DNA of 64,000 nt from Dermatemys mawii. Taxonomy: Eukaryota > Chordata > Testudines > Dermatemydidae. The stretch is taken from contig ML677335.1 of assembly GCA_007922305.1 (NCBI GenBank), positions 22,069,933 through 22,133,932 of the forward strand. Reading direction: 5' to 3'. This document shows positions 39,246 to 50,760 of the stretch, one piece after another. The notes below the pieces were generated by a model, which worked only from the letters and a program-made list of their open reading frames with translations, did not search any database and was not told the origin of the DNA. The position numbers and the translations under genes are program-made. Every line of letters starts with the position of its first letter. Position 1 is the first letter of the stretch.

Positions 39246-39342
39246 TAATCTCTCACTGTAGAGATGTATATTCAGGGAAGAATTCCCTGAATTCTCTCTC
39301 TGTAATCTCTCACTGTAGAGATGTATATTCAGGGAAGAATTC
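39246..39342. repeat. 57-bp tandem duplication at the Penelope-like element's right edge
   Basis: TAATCTCTCACTGTAGAGAT and the following 20 bases recur at 39246-39285 and 39303-39342, identical over 40 bp with a period of 57. It sits where the truncated 5' end of the element meets its target and includes the target-duplication 17-mer. Confidence 0.8.
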
Positions 39343-39367
39343 TGAAGGAAAGAGCTACAGTGAGAAC

Positions 39368-41496
39368 ACAGCTGCACAGTGCCTACATTTCTAAACATTA
39401 TCTTTGGACACGGCTGAGAAGAAGACAGGGTTCTGGGTGCCTAAATATATCAAGGTTTTTGTTATGCAGCTGCAACTCAAGCCACAACTCATGGAGGCCC
39501 CATTTCTTCCCAAACAACTTTCTGCTGCTACAGACTGCCTCAAACTCTAGCCTGTGGTTGTCTTCTGGGCACACAGGCAAATTAGATCCTATGTATGCTG
39601 ATTATGGACATTAACTCTCTAAGGACTCTCTAAGTAGCTTCTCTGGTGTACTCACTCTCTCTAGAGTTCTCATTAGATAAGTGATAATATGGTTCACCAG
39701 AGACAAACCATAGAGATCATCTTACATGGTAAACCATGCTATAAACAGCTAGAACATCACTTATACTGGCCAAGGAACCTCTGTTAGAACTCTTTTAGTA
39801 GGAGCTGTATCAAAACTAGAGGTGGACCTGATCCAACATTCTCTAAGAATTTTCCTATAATTATCCAGTCTATGTAAGGGGCAGAACCAGAATTCCTGAT
39901 CTCTGGAGAAATTTGGGTCAAGATCCTGATCTGAGCATCATGGCTTAATCCCTTCTCTGATTTCATCTGAATATGGTTCTCTAGAAAGATGCCAGCACAG
40001 TTTCGACCCTTAATCTAGACAGGGCTTCTAAGTTTTACAAAGCTTTGAAGATTGTTAAGCCAAGGGAGAGGGAGAAATTTAACATGAGGGAAAAGAAGAG
40101 AGAGGCTAAGCTTATCCTTATCACTATCCAGATAAAAGGTATTTTATCTGATTGTGAAAAGAATTGTTGACAGAAGCCAAAATGCTGTTGACAAGAAAAC
40201 AAGACACAGGATAATGTTCCTTCGAACAGTTAAAGGATATAAAATATATAGCTTTTAAGAACCAGTCTATATATCTTAGTGTTTTATAGTGTTTTTAATG
40301 GATGTTAAAACAAAGAATCCAGAGGTCAGTCATCCAGAACCTACACTCACCACTGCTGTCATTTAGAAAATCAGAGGTGGAGTTATGAGTAAAGGGCTGG
40401 CTGGGGAAGAGGCTGTTATAGACAATGAAAATACTTCATTGATTCTAGGGCTATTCAGGGGAGAGAATTTCTCTGTAACATAAACATTGCCCTTTCTGTT
40501 CTTTTCTGACCCTGAGAATTTGTTAGAGAGTCAGCGATGCTCCTCCCTAAAAATAAAATTCCCAAATCCCAATTGTCTTTTTGACAAATTGTTGTTTCCA
40601 AGAACTGGTCAACTAATGTCTATTCTCAACAAATCAATATATCTTAGTAGACACCTGAAGAGAGTTTTTTGATTGTGTGCAGTACAGTAGCTTGCAGGAG
40701 GGATGTGTAAGGGCCTGTGAGTAAGGGAATTTATGCTACTTTATACCTACAGCTCAGATATACTGGTATAGCACAGCAGTTGCTAAGGTCGTACAGAATT
40801 CATACTTTTGTTGCTATACACACACTGCGGCTGATTGAGATTAATGGCTTCATCCAGCAGCAGTGTAACATTTAGAGAGTCTGTCCATATTTACACTTTT
40901 CTAACCTTTCATTTTATTGATTGGTTTTTATGGGTGTTTACAACTCCACTGTTTAAATGTGTCTCGCTGACATGGGAAATATGGCTTTTTATTTACTTTT
41001 TACACAGATATAATCAAAGTTGCCATTTTTGCCCTTCACCTAACTTTAAAGAAATAATTTGGTTTCATTTCTCTGTTATTTTTTTAAACTGAAATTATAG
41101 TCTGTTAGCCACTGATGGACTGGCACTTTTGGGCACTGCAAGGATCTTGGAGCAGAGCATGCTTCTATAGATCACGTGCAATACAATCCTTAGTATGTAG
41201 GGACGGTTTATCTCTGAATGTCCTGGAGTCTGTGGCACAAGTCAACACCTTTCTTTTTTTCCCTTTCTTTGAAATCTTCATGTACAGCAGCATCTGCCAT
41301 AAAGTTGTAATACATACAAAATCTCATAATTGCTTTCCGGACACTTATTTGGGAATCATAGTCAGTCTGAGAGATAAGTTGACAATATGTCTCCTTCCAG
41401 TGGTTTGGTGGAGTAGGAGATCAGTGTAAGAAGAGGGTCCATTCTTCAATAAAACTACATCTCTTTGTATATGAATAACTCAGAGAGTTTTTTCTT
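39368..41496. other. Non-coding region, nothing assignable
   Basis: AT-rich sequence with no gene and no defined repeat. Open frames up to 104 residues have no recognisable domain. Confidence 0.5.
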
Positions 41497-41836
41497 GAGT
41501 TAATGATAATTTCTTCACACAATGCACAGTCAACTTGTGGAACTCCTTGTCAGTGGATGTTGTGAAGGCCAAGACTATAACAGGGTTCAAAAAAAGAACT
41601 AGATAAATTCATGGAGGATAGGTCCATACATGGCTATTAGCCAGGATGGGCAGGGATGGTGTCCCTAGCCTCTGTTTTTCAGAAGCTGGGAATGGGCAAC
41701 AAGGAGTGGATCACTTGATGATTTCCTGTTAGGTTCACTCACTCCGGGGCACCTGGCATTGGCCACTGTCAGTAGACAGGATACTGGGCTAGATGGACCT
41801 TTGTTCTGCCCCAGTAGAGCAGTTCTTATGTTCTGT
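41497..41836 (+). mobile_element. CR1 LINE 3' end
   Basis: CAACTTGTGGAACTCCTTG, AACTAGATAAATTCATGGAG, CTCCGGGGCACCTGGCATTG and TACTGGGCTAGATGGACCTT followed by GCAGTTCTTATGTTCT are the last part and 3' UTR of a CR1 subfamily. It is heavily 5'-truncated, as is usual for CR1, and non-coding. Confidence 0.85.
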
Positions 41837-44055
41837 TTAGAACCAAGCACTGTGAGGGGAGGGAAAAGATCCTTTGGTCATTTCAGGCTACTTTGCAGTG
41901 TTCTGATGTCACAACGTAGCCTTAAACTCGTTCAGGTGGCCTGGGAAGATACTGCCAGCTCAAGGGATTTGTCCTTTGGTGAAGGCCAGTTGTAATGGCG
42001 CCTATGCTACCTTCCCTCATGACTGCCCTGCATAGGGCTAATGGCTGGATTGCCATTGCATATTATTGATCCCAAGGTCCCAGAATTGTCTGTGAGGTCC
42101 ATAGGCAGCTGAATATCAAATAGAGTACACTGTTCTCCTTCCTGTGGCGCTCTGTGATTTAACTTTATACCATTGTATTGGTAATGGATAGAAAATTATG
42201 CTGACACTCATCATTATCATTTTGAGTCCTGCTTTTGGTTTTTGATCACATATCTAAAAGAACACAGAATTAGAGTCCGGAGAAGAACAATAAACTGAGT
42301 AGAGGCAAAGGAGAAAAGAATTGCATACTCTGTAGTTAGTAATAACACCCATACAGCACTTTTAATCTTCAAAGTGTTGTGCAAATATTAATGAATTAAT
42401 TCTCACAACAGCTTTTGAGGTATGGAGGTTTATCCTGTTTTACAGACAGCGAAACTGAGACAGGGAAGTTAAGTGATCTGCCCAAGACCAAAGAGGGAGT
42501 CTGTGTTAAAGCCACAATTGCAGTTTAGGAGTTTGTGGTTCCTTACTAGACAGCACCTGCTCCTGAGATACTAGAATTGTTTGTTTAGTTTGGAAAGAGG
42601 AGGAGGAAGCAGCTATATGCCACAGGTATATGAAGTAATCACTAAGGTAGACTCGAGCAAAGAATTTGCTTGATCTATGGGTTAATAATGAATGAGATGT
42701 AGCACAATTGTTCACTGTAGAACGGGCACCCTCAGCTAAACAGAATAAATTGTGATGTGCAAAACAATAAAAAGGAGGCAAATAAATACAAGCCATGGAG
42801 AAGGAAAAATCAGTTAATTAAAAAAAAGGCTTTAATTGTCCAAGAGGGAGAAGCATCTTTGAGAATGATGGGCTACCCTCCTCCCAAAAGGCACTCACTC
42901 ATTTGCTTGTTTACAATAAAGGGACCTGTGTGCTGGGGATAGTTAATACCCGTGGGAGGCTTGCTCACTCTACCTGAACAGAACAGAATGCTCCTATAAG
43001 TAAATAAGTAACTGCTTTCCTCCGAGGGCACGCGCACACGTACAGACATTCACATTTTGTATTCAGAATTCTTGGCTCGGGTTCACTGGCAGCTGGTGCT
43101 AGCCATTGATCTCCCTGCCTGTGTCACAGAGCTGGAGGAGGTTGCACTAGCGCTGCTGCCCACGGGGCAGCTGCACGTCATTCACCCCAAAAGAGAAGGC
43201 GGATTCATTGAAACCCTTGGAGGATTGCGGGGGTGATACAGCCCCAAAAGGATTCCCTCTTCAACACCCTATATTTAGTGCACACAATTAAGTTTCCTTA
43301 AAGCTGAAGACTCCTTTAGTGAACAAGGATGAATGATTTCCTTGGGGCACTCCCTCCCTAGGCTTCAGAGGCAGAGCTGCAACTTCAAAGCACTTGCTGG
43401 TCAACTATTTTTAAAGGGCTAGCAGGAGCGCCACTAGCCTGAGTCTGTCCACCCAGCTGGGAGGCTTGCTCCAGAGTGCTGTGTAAACATACCTAATGGC
43501 AAAGATCATAAAGAAGAAATTGGCATGAGAACTGCATTCAGCAAACATATCTTAAAACATTTTACAGAAACCCTCTGTTTAAAAATGATTCTGCTAACGA
43601 GCCATCCACTTTCTCCACTGTTTCTCCTTTATTCTTTACCACCACCAATATCTTCCCTCCACAAATACACACAAAGTAGAAATACTTTAAGTACCTTTAG
43701 CCAGAAAAATCAAAACTGAGGCAAAACATTCCATCCTCAATCCCCACTGCTCTAAAAGGCAGCCTCAAAAGGAAAGTGGAAAAAACCACTTGTGGTGATA
43801 TTGTACCAGTTCTTGGCATCCAGGAATTTTTGTATCGGCCCCTGCTGTAGTGAAGTGCATAGCACAGAGACAGAAGTTTTTACTGGTAAATAGTTGCACT
43901 ATAGACTTGGCTGCGCTGTGGGTGAAATAATGAAAGGAAAAACTGTAAAACCACAGGCCTGTAGTGTGCAGTTTCTACCAGAGTGTAGGCAGGTCCTGGT
44001 TTAGCTCACAATACATAGTCCCATCATAGGCATACAGACAGGTTGTCTAGTTAAT
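41837..44055. other. Non-coding region with a MIR-like fragment
   Basis: Apart from 42345-42510 I see no assignable element. 43000-43500 is somewhat GC-richer, with CACGCGCACACGTACAGACA near 43030, but shows no exon. Confidence 0.5.
42345..42510 (-). mobile_element. MIR-like SINE (minus orientation)
   Basis: CTCACAACAGCTTTTGAGGT, ATCCTGTTTTACAGACAGCG, AAACTGAGACAGGGAAGTTA and AGTGATCTGCCCAAGACC follow the reversed MIR consensus closely. Diverged and inactive. Confidence 0.7.
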
Positions 44056-44059
44056 CTTG

Positions 44060-44774
44060 TGTGATGGGGCAAGGCCAGATGGCTACAGGAAAGTGATAAG
44101 GAACAGATACGGTAGTCCCAGGCTAAACAAATCCCTGGTGCCATTGGAACCAAATGACAGTTGTTCCAGGTTAATCAAGACACCTGGGGCCAATTAAGAA
44201 CCTTCTAGAAAGCAGTAGAAATAGCTAGCCTGACTGGAACACCTGAAGCCAATCAGGAGCTGGCTGAAACCAGTTAAAAACCTCCCAGTTAGTCAGGTGG
44301 GTGTGGATGTCAGGAGTTGTGGGAGGGAGTTGTGCTGTTGGTGAGACTGAGTGTTGGACAACATATCATACAGAAGGAAGGAGGCCCTGAGATAAGGGTG
44401 AAGTGGAGTTTGAAGAAGCGGGGACTGCTGTGGGGAAGTAGCTCAGGGAATTGTATTGTGTTCTGTTGCTAAAAGGTCAGCCATCTTAGCTGATACTATT
44501 AGGGTCCCTGGGCTGGAGCCTGGAGTAGAGGGTGGGCCCGGGCTCCCCCACTTTCTGCCTCCCCTAATTAATCACTGAGATTGGGGAGACAACAGAGACT
44601 CTACAAGGAGGGATAGCTTCTCCTCACTGCCTTATGATGAAAATGGCTCAGTAGGCTGTGACCTTGTCTCTAGAGAGAGAAGGGCTATGTGGAGAGTCAC
44701 AGTGAGCCTCTGATGCTAGTGAAATCTGTCAGGAAACGCAAGATCCTTGGAGATAAGGACAGAGCTTTGTCACA
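44060..44774 (+). mobile_element. Solo-LTR-like element, 715 bp
   Basis: The element starts TGTGATGGGGCAAGGCC and ends GAGCTTTGTCACA, so the ends are TG...CA with a 5-bp inverted TGTGA/TCACA. The 4-bp duplication CTTG flanks it (44056-44059 and 44775-44778). It matches an LTR-like repeat common in turtles from memory. No gag, pol or env is present, so it is best read as a solo LTR left after recombination. Strand is by convention only. Confidence 0.65.
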
Positions 44775-45075
44775 CTTGATTTTAATCATATCTGTTTTGC
44801 AGATACACTGTCAAAATCATCCAGATCGGTCAATTTTAACACATCTACATAAATCATCAGATCACGCAGTGGATTACTAATCATGAATCAAGGCCCGAGA
44901 CAATCATATGTGTTCATATGCATTTTCATGTGGTCATCAGTCATTACATAACTGATGGGCTAGGTCTCTCTGAAGGTTTTTTATGTGTCTATATACAATA
45001 TTTAATTATTTCATTCTCTGTGCCTGAGAAGAATCCAGAAATAGTTGCCATATGTAATCCCTAACTGATATATGT

Positions 45076-45094
45076 ATAATAATAATAATAATAA
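45076..45094. repeat. ATA trinucleotide microsatellite
   Basis: About six ATA units in a row in AT-rich DNA. Confidence 0.9.
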
Positions 45095-45217
45095 TCTCCT
45101 TTCAAATCAAGATTGGATGTCTTTATAAAAGAAATATTCTCATTCAGTCACAAGCTGGCTTGATGCAGGAATCACTGGGTGAGATCTATGGTTTGTTTTA
45201 TGCAGATTAAATTAGAT

Positions 45218-46181
45218 CAGGGGTGGGCAAACTTTTTGGCCCGAGGGCCACACAGGGGTTCAAAATTATGTGGCGGGTCAGGTAGGGAAGGCCCTGCCCC
45301 CTATCCGACCCCCACCCACTTCCCACTTCTGGACTACCCCCTCTCAGAACTGCCAACCCATCCAACCCCCCCATACACACACTCCTTGTCCCCTGATCGC
45401 TTCCTCTGGAGACCCCCCCACTCTAACTTCCACCCAGGACACCACCCCCTAAGCTCCCTGATCTTTGTGCCCTGACTGCCCCCTCCCGAGGCGCCCCCCC
45501 TGCCAGGACCCTCCTGCAAATTCCCCCTTGCTTACCTTCGAGCACTCCAGCCCCTGTGTTGGGCTCTGTGGCTGGGCCCGGTCCAGGCCAGGGAGCACGT
45601 GGCCCCACGGCTCCCTGCACCTGGCCTGGCACCCAGCTGGGAGCACTGGGACCTCATGGGTGCCTCCCCGCGCCTGACCCCCGACCAGGAGTGCAGGGCC
45701 CCACGGCTGCCCAGCCGTGCCCGGCCCGGCCTCCGGCCAGGAGCACAGGGGCCCTGCGGCTGCCAAGCCTCACCTGGCCCCCGGCCGGGAGCACGGGGGT
45801 CCCGCGGCTGCCAAGCCCTGCTCGGCCCCCGGCCGGGAGCGCAGGGTCCCCGCCGCTGCCGCGCCACACTCCTGAGCCAGCCCCCGGCCGGGAGCCCTAG
45901 GGTCCTGCGACTGCCACGCTGCGCTCCTGGGCCGGCCCCTGGCCGGGAGCCCTGAGACCCCGCGGCGGCCGCCCCCTACCTGGGAACAGAGCCCCGTGCA
46001 GCCCTGGCCTAGGAGTGCTGGGGCCCCACGGCTCCCCGTGCTCGGCCCAGCTCTGGCAGGAGTGCGGGACCCTGGGGCACGCTGTGGTCGGCTCCACCCC
46101 CAGGCCAGAACCAAGTTGGCAGGTCGGATGAAAATGGCCGGTGGGCCACGTGGCCCACAGGCTGTAGCTTGCCCACCTCTG
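45218..46181. mobile_element. hAT-like element (CAGGGGTGGGC) carrying an internal minisatellite
   Basis: Left end CAGGGGTGGGCAAACTTTTT and right end TAGCTTGCCCACCTCTG are inverted. Flanks AATTAGAT (45210-45217) and CATTAGAT (46182-46189) agree at seven of eight positions. The outer parts have the usual GGCCCGAGGGCCACA and GGGCCACGTGGCCCACAGG. The inner 570 bp are a GC-rich tandem array. The 964-bp element has no transposase. Confidence 0.85.
45590..46110. repeat. GC-rich minisatellite inside the hAT-like element
   Basis: Units of about 48-55 bp repeat, each with GGCCGGGAGC, then a GGGxCCCGCGGCTGCCAAG-like part and a CTGCTCGGCCCCC-like part. I count roughly eight to nine degenerate copies. 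The base composition gives long open frames in several phases (up to 118 residues), none of which is a gene. Confidence 0.8.
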
Positions 46182-46189
46182 CATTAGAT

Positions 46190-48114
46190 AATCATAATGG
46201 TCTCTTCTAGCTGTAAAAATCTATGAATCAATGAACATGCAGAGTGAACACTGTTAAATCTCTACAGTAGCTTCACATAGAAGAGGATTAGAATTTAGTC
46301 TTAGGCAGCAAATTTTCATGAAGGTATCACAAAGAGGTTTAGGGAGTTAGATATTGGTAGTGCAAGAGCTATGTAGATATATGCAGCAAGAGCTAAGAAA
46401 TCACATATAGCCTTGGATGCTACATGTTTGAGGGAGAAGACTATAGAGAAGTTGTGGGCAGCACTTTCAATCCCTTTATCCAAAGGGGGGGAAAATATGT
46501 CCCTTTTTCCCTGATCATAGTGGGTAGACACAGCAGTAGCCACCATTACCCCACCCACCTCACTAGCAGAGGTCCCTCTCTCTCATTTCACCAGGGGCTG
46601 TTGTCTTTCTTTTCCAATGCCGCACATAATCTGTCACCTGCACAGTTGCTACAAGTGAGCAGAAGACTAAGGGGAATGTTCAGATTGGAAAATTATGCTA
46701 TATCCCAACAGCTGCTGTTTGGAAAGAAAAAGGAAAAAGTGGGAGCACTTATCTCTCCCCTTCTCCTACCCCTTCTAGCAGTTACAAAGGGAATCTCAGC
46801 TCACTGGCTTATCTATAGGAAAGCACAGTGCTTAAAATTCAGCTGGGAGTGGGACACCAATTCATACTTGGGGTCCCAGCATCGCTAATGTTGGTGGAAC
46901 CAGTGTAGGTCAAGCCTACCAGTGTAGCATCCTTTCCCAAGTTTTGCAGGGTCAGAATTACTATTATTATTATTTACTGTGGCCAGAATTTTCAGAAGGG
47001 TTGAAGGTGCTGAACTCTTGATATACAGATCTTGAGAGCTCTTTCTGAAAATCTGGCTCCACCTGCCAGCAGTGTATCTGCAATGGATAAGACACAATTA
47101 AAGGTACAGCCCTTGTTCCAAGGAGTTAAATATCTATAAATGAGAATTGAATATAAGGTCAAGTCCAGCTTGAACCCATCAGCCAGGGCTAAGAGTGCTA
47201 TTCACTGAGACAAAATTACTTCTGCTTGTAAAAGACTACTTTAAATATCACACTTTTGTCTGAGAATATTGGACCTGCTATTGTCACAAGTAACACCTAA
47301 GGTGATTATTTCTGAAAGGTGTTGGTGGGTGGGTGTGATCTTTTTTTAGTTTTGTGCCTTTGAGAGAACTTTGTGTACAGTGAGCTTTCTTGGGTATAGA
47401 CATTTACCTCTGTTGGGTGTATGTGTCATTCACATAGCAGTGGGGTAGAAGGAAACTCTTAAAAAATGTGATTATAAAACCATAGATGTTAGCAGGAGAA
47501 CTTGGGCAGGTTTAGGACCTGAAACTACTATAATCCCTTTTTAAAAATTGAATGACTAGATTTCAAGATGTTGGTGTCCCTCTAAGATATTCTGTGGTTT
47601 TAAGGTAAATGTTCTATTTACTTTTTGATAAATGGAAAGTGTATTTAGCAATATGTTGATTCTCCCCATGAACTGTTCCAGTTTATGGAACAATAAATGT
47701 CTGTGTATGGCAACTGGCAAAGGGTTAATTGGTATTTGTTTAAAAGCATTTCTCTGAATATTTCTTAATCTGCTTGTGTGCACAGAAACTATAGCTGCTT
47801 AATATGCCTGTTCCATTATTAGCTACATTTACCTGTATGCTTTTTGGCAAAGGGGAATCTCTTCTATATGCCATCGACATTGGATTTAAATATGCCATGT
47901 CCTGTTTTAGCAACAGCAATTAGAGATCCTGGGTATAGCACTACAGGAATCGTGAGGAGGAGGCTCAGATGTTTTGGAAAGGGCATGTAAGAAAATAGAG
48001 ATAAATCCACCATATTCCAGGCAGAATTAAAAATCCTTTGCAAGAAGACTGTAAAATGCATTGTATGTCCTAGTGTCCCTTTCCTCATATTTACAGGGTA
48101 TTTTCATCTTAGGC
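46190..48114. other. Non-coding region with one palindromic repeat
   Basis: At 46983-47058 CCAGAATTTTCAGAAGGG faces CTTTCTGAAAATCTGG, an old palindromic element of the kind seen at 4024. The 154-residue open frame at 46424-46888 has no known domain. Confidence 0.5.
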
Positions 48115-48300
48115 ATGGCCTACACATAGGTTTTGTACTGGTGTAATTATGTTGGTTGGGGGTGATTTTTTTTTTATTCATTTTTTAACATCTATAGATA
48201 TGCTGGTGCAACCTCCAGTGTGGATGCTGTTATACTAGTAGAACTTATTCTTCTTCCCATATAGGAGTGAGCTATACCAGTATAAGCACATTTAGGGTAG
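48115..48300. mobile_element. MITE fragment (GGCCTACACA...CCAGTATAAG)
   Basis: GGCATGGCCTACACATAGG, TACTGGTGTAATTATG, GCTGGTGCAACCTCCAGTGT and AGCTATACCAGTATAAG belong to the turtle MITE group with GTCTACAC ends. It abuts the next MITE directly and may continue after 49853. Confidence 0.55.
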
Positions 48301-48592
48301 GTCTTCACTACCCGCCGGATCGGTGGGTAGCAATCGATCTTTTGATGATCGATTTATCATGTCTCGTTAAGACACAATAAATCGATCGCCAGTGGCGCCC
48401 CCCGTCGACTCCAGAACTCCAGCTTGCTGAGAGGCGTAAGCTGGAGTTGATGGGGAAGCACGCTGCCTACTGCCACCTCCATGAGGACGGCAGGTAAGTC
48501 AGCCGAAGATACGCTGACTTCATCTACGTTATTCAGGTAGCTGAATTTGCTTAGCTTCTGTCGATCCCTCCCCCTACCGTAGACCAGCCCTG
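48297..48592. mobile_element. Turtle-type palindromic MITE (GGTAGGTCTTCACTACCCGC)
   Basis: Starts TAGGGTAGGTCTTCACTACC and ends CCGTAGACCAGCCCT. The interior contains paired motifs (AATCGATC with GATCGATT, GATAAATCGATC-like, AGATACGCTGACTTCA). Inverted ends are diverged. Confidence 0.65.
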
Positions 48593-49852
48593 TGTGATGG
48601 TGCTGTTCCTGGTGGGATCCACTGAGAGTGCCAAATCAGGACAAATTGCTCCAAAGGGGGCAGTTACAGCCCAAAGCTGGGGTTTCTCCACCCTAAAGGC
48701 AAACCAAACCAGCAAACAGAAAAGACTTTGGTCTTGCCTCACTGGCTAGCCGCAAGTCACACAAGCAATTCCCTTAGACACTCCAGCTTCCCAGTATCAC
48801 CATCAGTAGCCACCTGTCCTGAGGATAAAAGGCTATGAAAACCAATACCCCAAATAAAGAAAATGGTTCTCCCCAATTCCAAAGAATCAGGCCCCAGACC
48901 CAGGTCAATATACAAATCAGATCTTACCCACAAATCACGCTGTTGCCAATCCTTTAGAATCTAAAATCTAAAGGTTTATTATACAAGGAAAAAGATATAG
49001 GTGAGAGTTAGAAATGGTTAAAAGAAATCAATTACATGCAGTAATGGCAAATTCCTGGGTTCAGGCTTGTATCAGTTGTAGAATAAACTGCAGGTTCAAA
49101 TCAAAGTCTCTGGAATACATCCCCTCGAGGGATGGGTCAGCAATCTTTTGTTCAGAGCTTCATTTGTAGCAAAGTTCCATCCAGAGGTAGAAGCAAGGCT
49201 GGAGACTGAAGACCAAAATGGAGGGGACTTTCTCAGGTTTACATAGACTTTTCTTGTGGGTGGAGACCCCATTCTTCTTCCTACGCAGAGTCCTGTTGTA
49301 AAAATGGAGTTTCATAGCCCCATGGACCAGTCATATGACTCTTGTAACATATAACTCTTGTCATATGACATATAACTCTTGTAACATATAACTCTTGTCA
49401 TATGACTCTTGTAATTTTTACAACTTCCTGTTGTAAAAATGGAGTTTCATAGCCCCATGGACCAGTCATATGACTCTCCAAGATTCAGATCCTAACCAGC
49501 CAGGCCACACTCCTGGGGAAGATTGGGTGTGGACGGGCATCTATAAAGTTCATTGTTAGCTTGATTGGAACTTGATGGACCATCAGGAAGGCCAGGCCGA
49601 GCTACCAGTAACTTTGTCTGGCATTTCACCCAAAAACAAGCATAAGTTTGAAATACAAACACTATACAGCCAGTATTCATAACTTTAGCTACAAAAAAAT
49701 ACACACATAAAAATAGCATAATCATAATCAGCTGACCATAACCTGGTCATAGACACCTTATATGACCCCCTTTACATAACATTTGGTGCCCCTACAGGAC
49801 CTTGGTTGCACCGATGATCTATATGATCCCAGATAATTTCAGTAACGTGACA
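48591..49852. mobile_element. LTR-like repeat (TGTGATGG...GTGACA), 1.26 kb
   Basis: It starts TGTGTGATGGTGCTGTTCC directly at the end of the preceding MITE and ends CAGTAACGTGACA. This is a repeat I know as frequent in turtles, with long non-coding sequence and TG...CA ends. No convincing target duplication (GCCC against CCCC). It carries an internal 52-bp duplication. No retroviral gene is present. Orientation unknown. Confidence 0.55.
49291..49477. repeat. 52-bp duplication with AACTCTTGT minisatellite between the copies
   Basis: TCCTGTTGTAAAAATGGAGT and the following 32 bases occur at 49291-49342 and identically at 49426-49477. The 83 bp between consist of CATATGACTCTTGTAA- and CATATAACTCTTG-like units. 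Confidence 0.9.
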
Positions 49853-49915
49853 CCCCGATATGGATATAATAGCAACCACACCAGGTGGGTTGTGTCACTT
49901 TAATTATACCAGTAT
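49853..49915. mobile_element. MITE remnant after the LTR-like element
   Basis: CCACACCAGGTGGGTTGTG and AATTATACCAGTATAG resemble the MITE part before 48297, so one element may have been split by the insertions between them. Confidence 0.35.
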
Positions 49916-49920
49916 AGTGG

Positions 49921-50650
49921 TGTCACCTGGGGTTATTTCAACCCAAAGCTCTTCATAACTTTTTCTCTGTGCAAGGTGGTATCAGGAAATAAATCAAGGG
50001 AGACACGGCTGTCCAACCAATAGATGGCTGCTACAAACAGGACAACGCAAGAGTGCTTTCACTTAAAGCTAAACTTTACTTAGTCTCAAGCACTTACACA
50101 TGTCTGCAACAGGTTAGTAAAACACCCCCAACCCTCAATAATTACCGAAGATGAGTGTGGCTCTCGAGTAGCACAGCAACAGGCTTCCATTGGCCAAACT
50201 TCCATCTGCCAATGGGAACCCCAAGATGCGTCCAGAGGGAGTGTCCCTGAAGAAACCCTCCCAAAGAGTCCACTACCTCAAACTTTTCCCCTTTATTTAT
50301 ACATTAGTAATACAATGACATACCACTTAAAGTAAACTTGCTAAACAAGCAGTTTTTAAAGGTCAAGCAAGAGGTTTCCTTCTGATCATCAATTTAACCA
50401 GATGTGTGTTCTTCAGCATGTACATGCCTTGATGCCCTGCCAGACACATTGCTGAGGGCACATATAGACAAACGTCCTGTTTTTCTAAAATACATATACA
50501 GTATCAGCAATTTCAGCATTCTTAGCAGGAAAGACGTGGGGTCAAGCTGCCCTTTTCGTTGCACCCAAAACCCCCTCCCCCTTGCCTTGGTTAAACTAGG
50601 GCTGCTGCATGGCCAATTTACCAGCTGCTGATTTGGCTACTGTTAGCAAT
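49921..50650. mobile_element. Possible second LTR-like repeat
   Basis: Starts near TGTCACCTGGGG. The interior phrases CTCAATAATTACCGAAGATG, CCAATGGGAACCCCAAGATG and GACACATTGCTGAGGG match a turtle LTR-like repeat from memory. TATAGTG occurs on both sides (left near 49914, right near 50654), but the termini are not clean. Confidence 0.4.
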
Positions 50651-50735
50651 AAGCTATAGTGATTCAGGCACTTTACTGGTTTGCTAAGATCTCCCCGTAC
50701 AGTGGTACAACCTTATTTTCAGTCAGAGACCAATC

Positions 50736-50760
50736 CTCTACTCTACTCTACTCTACTCTA
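50736..50760. repeat. CTCTA pentanucleotide microsatellite (5 units)
   Basis: Five exact CTCTA units in tandem. Confidence 0.9.

Noticed and set aside
39246..39342. CRISPR-like or other functional short repeat array
   Set aside because: Only two copies, in a eukaryotic transposon junction; a local tandem duplication explains it.
45423..46187. Overlapping open frames of 95-118 residues on both strands
   Set aside because: They come from the GC-rich minisatellite, in which stop codons are rare in all phases. Gly/Pro/Ala/Arg-rich with no domain.
46424..46888. 154-residue plus-strand open frame
   Set aside because: No recognisable motif; not supported as an exon.
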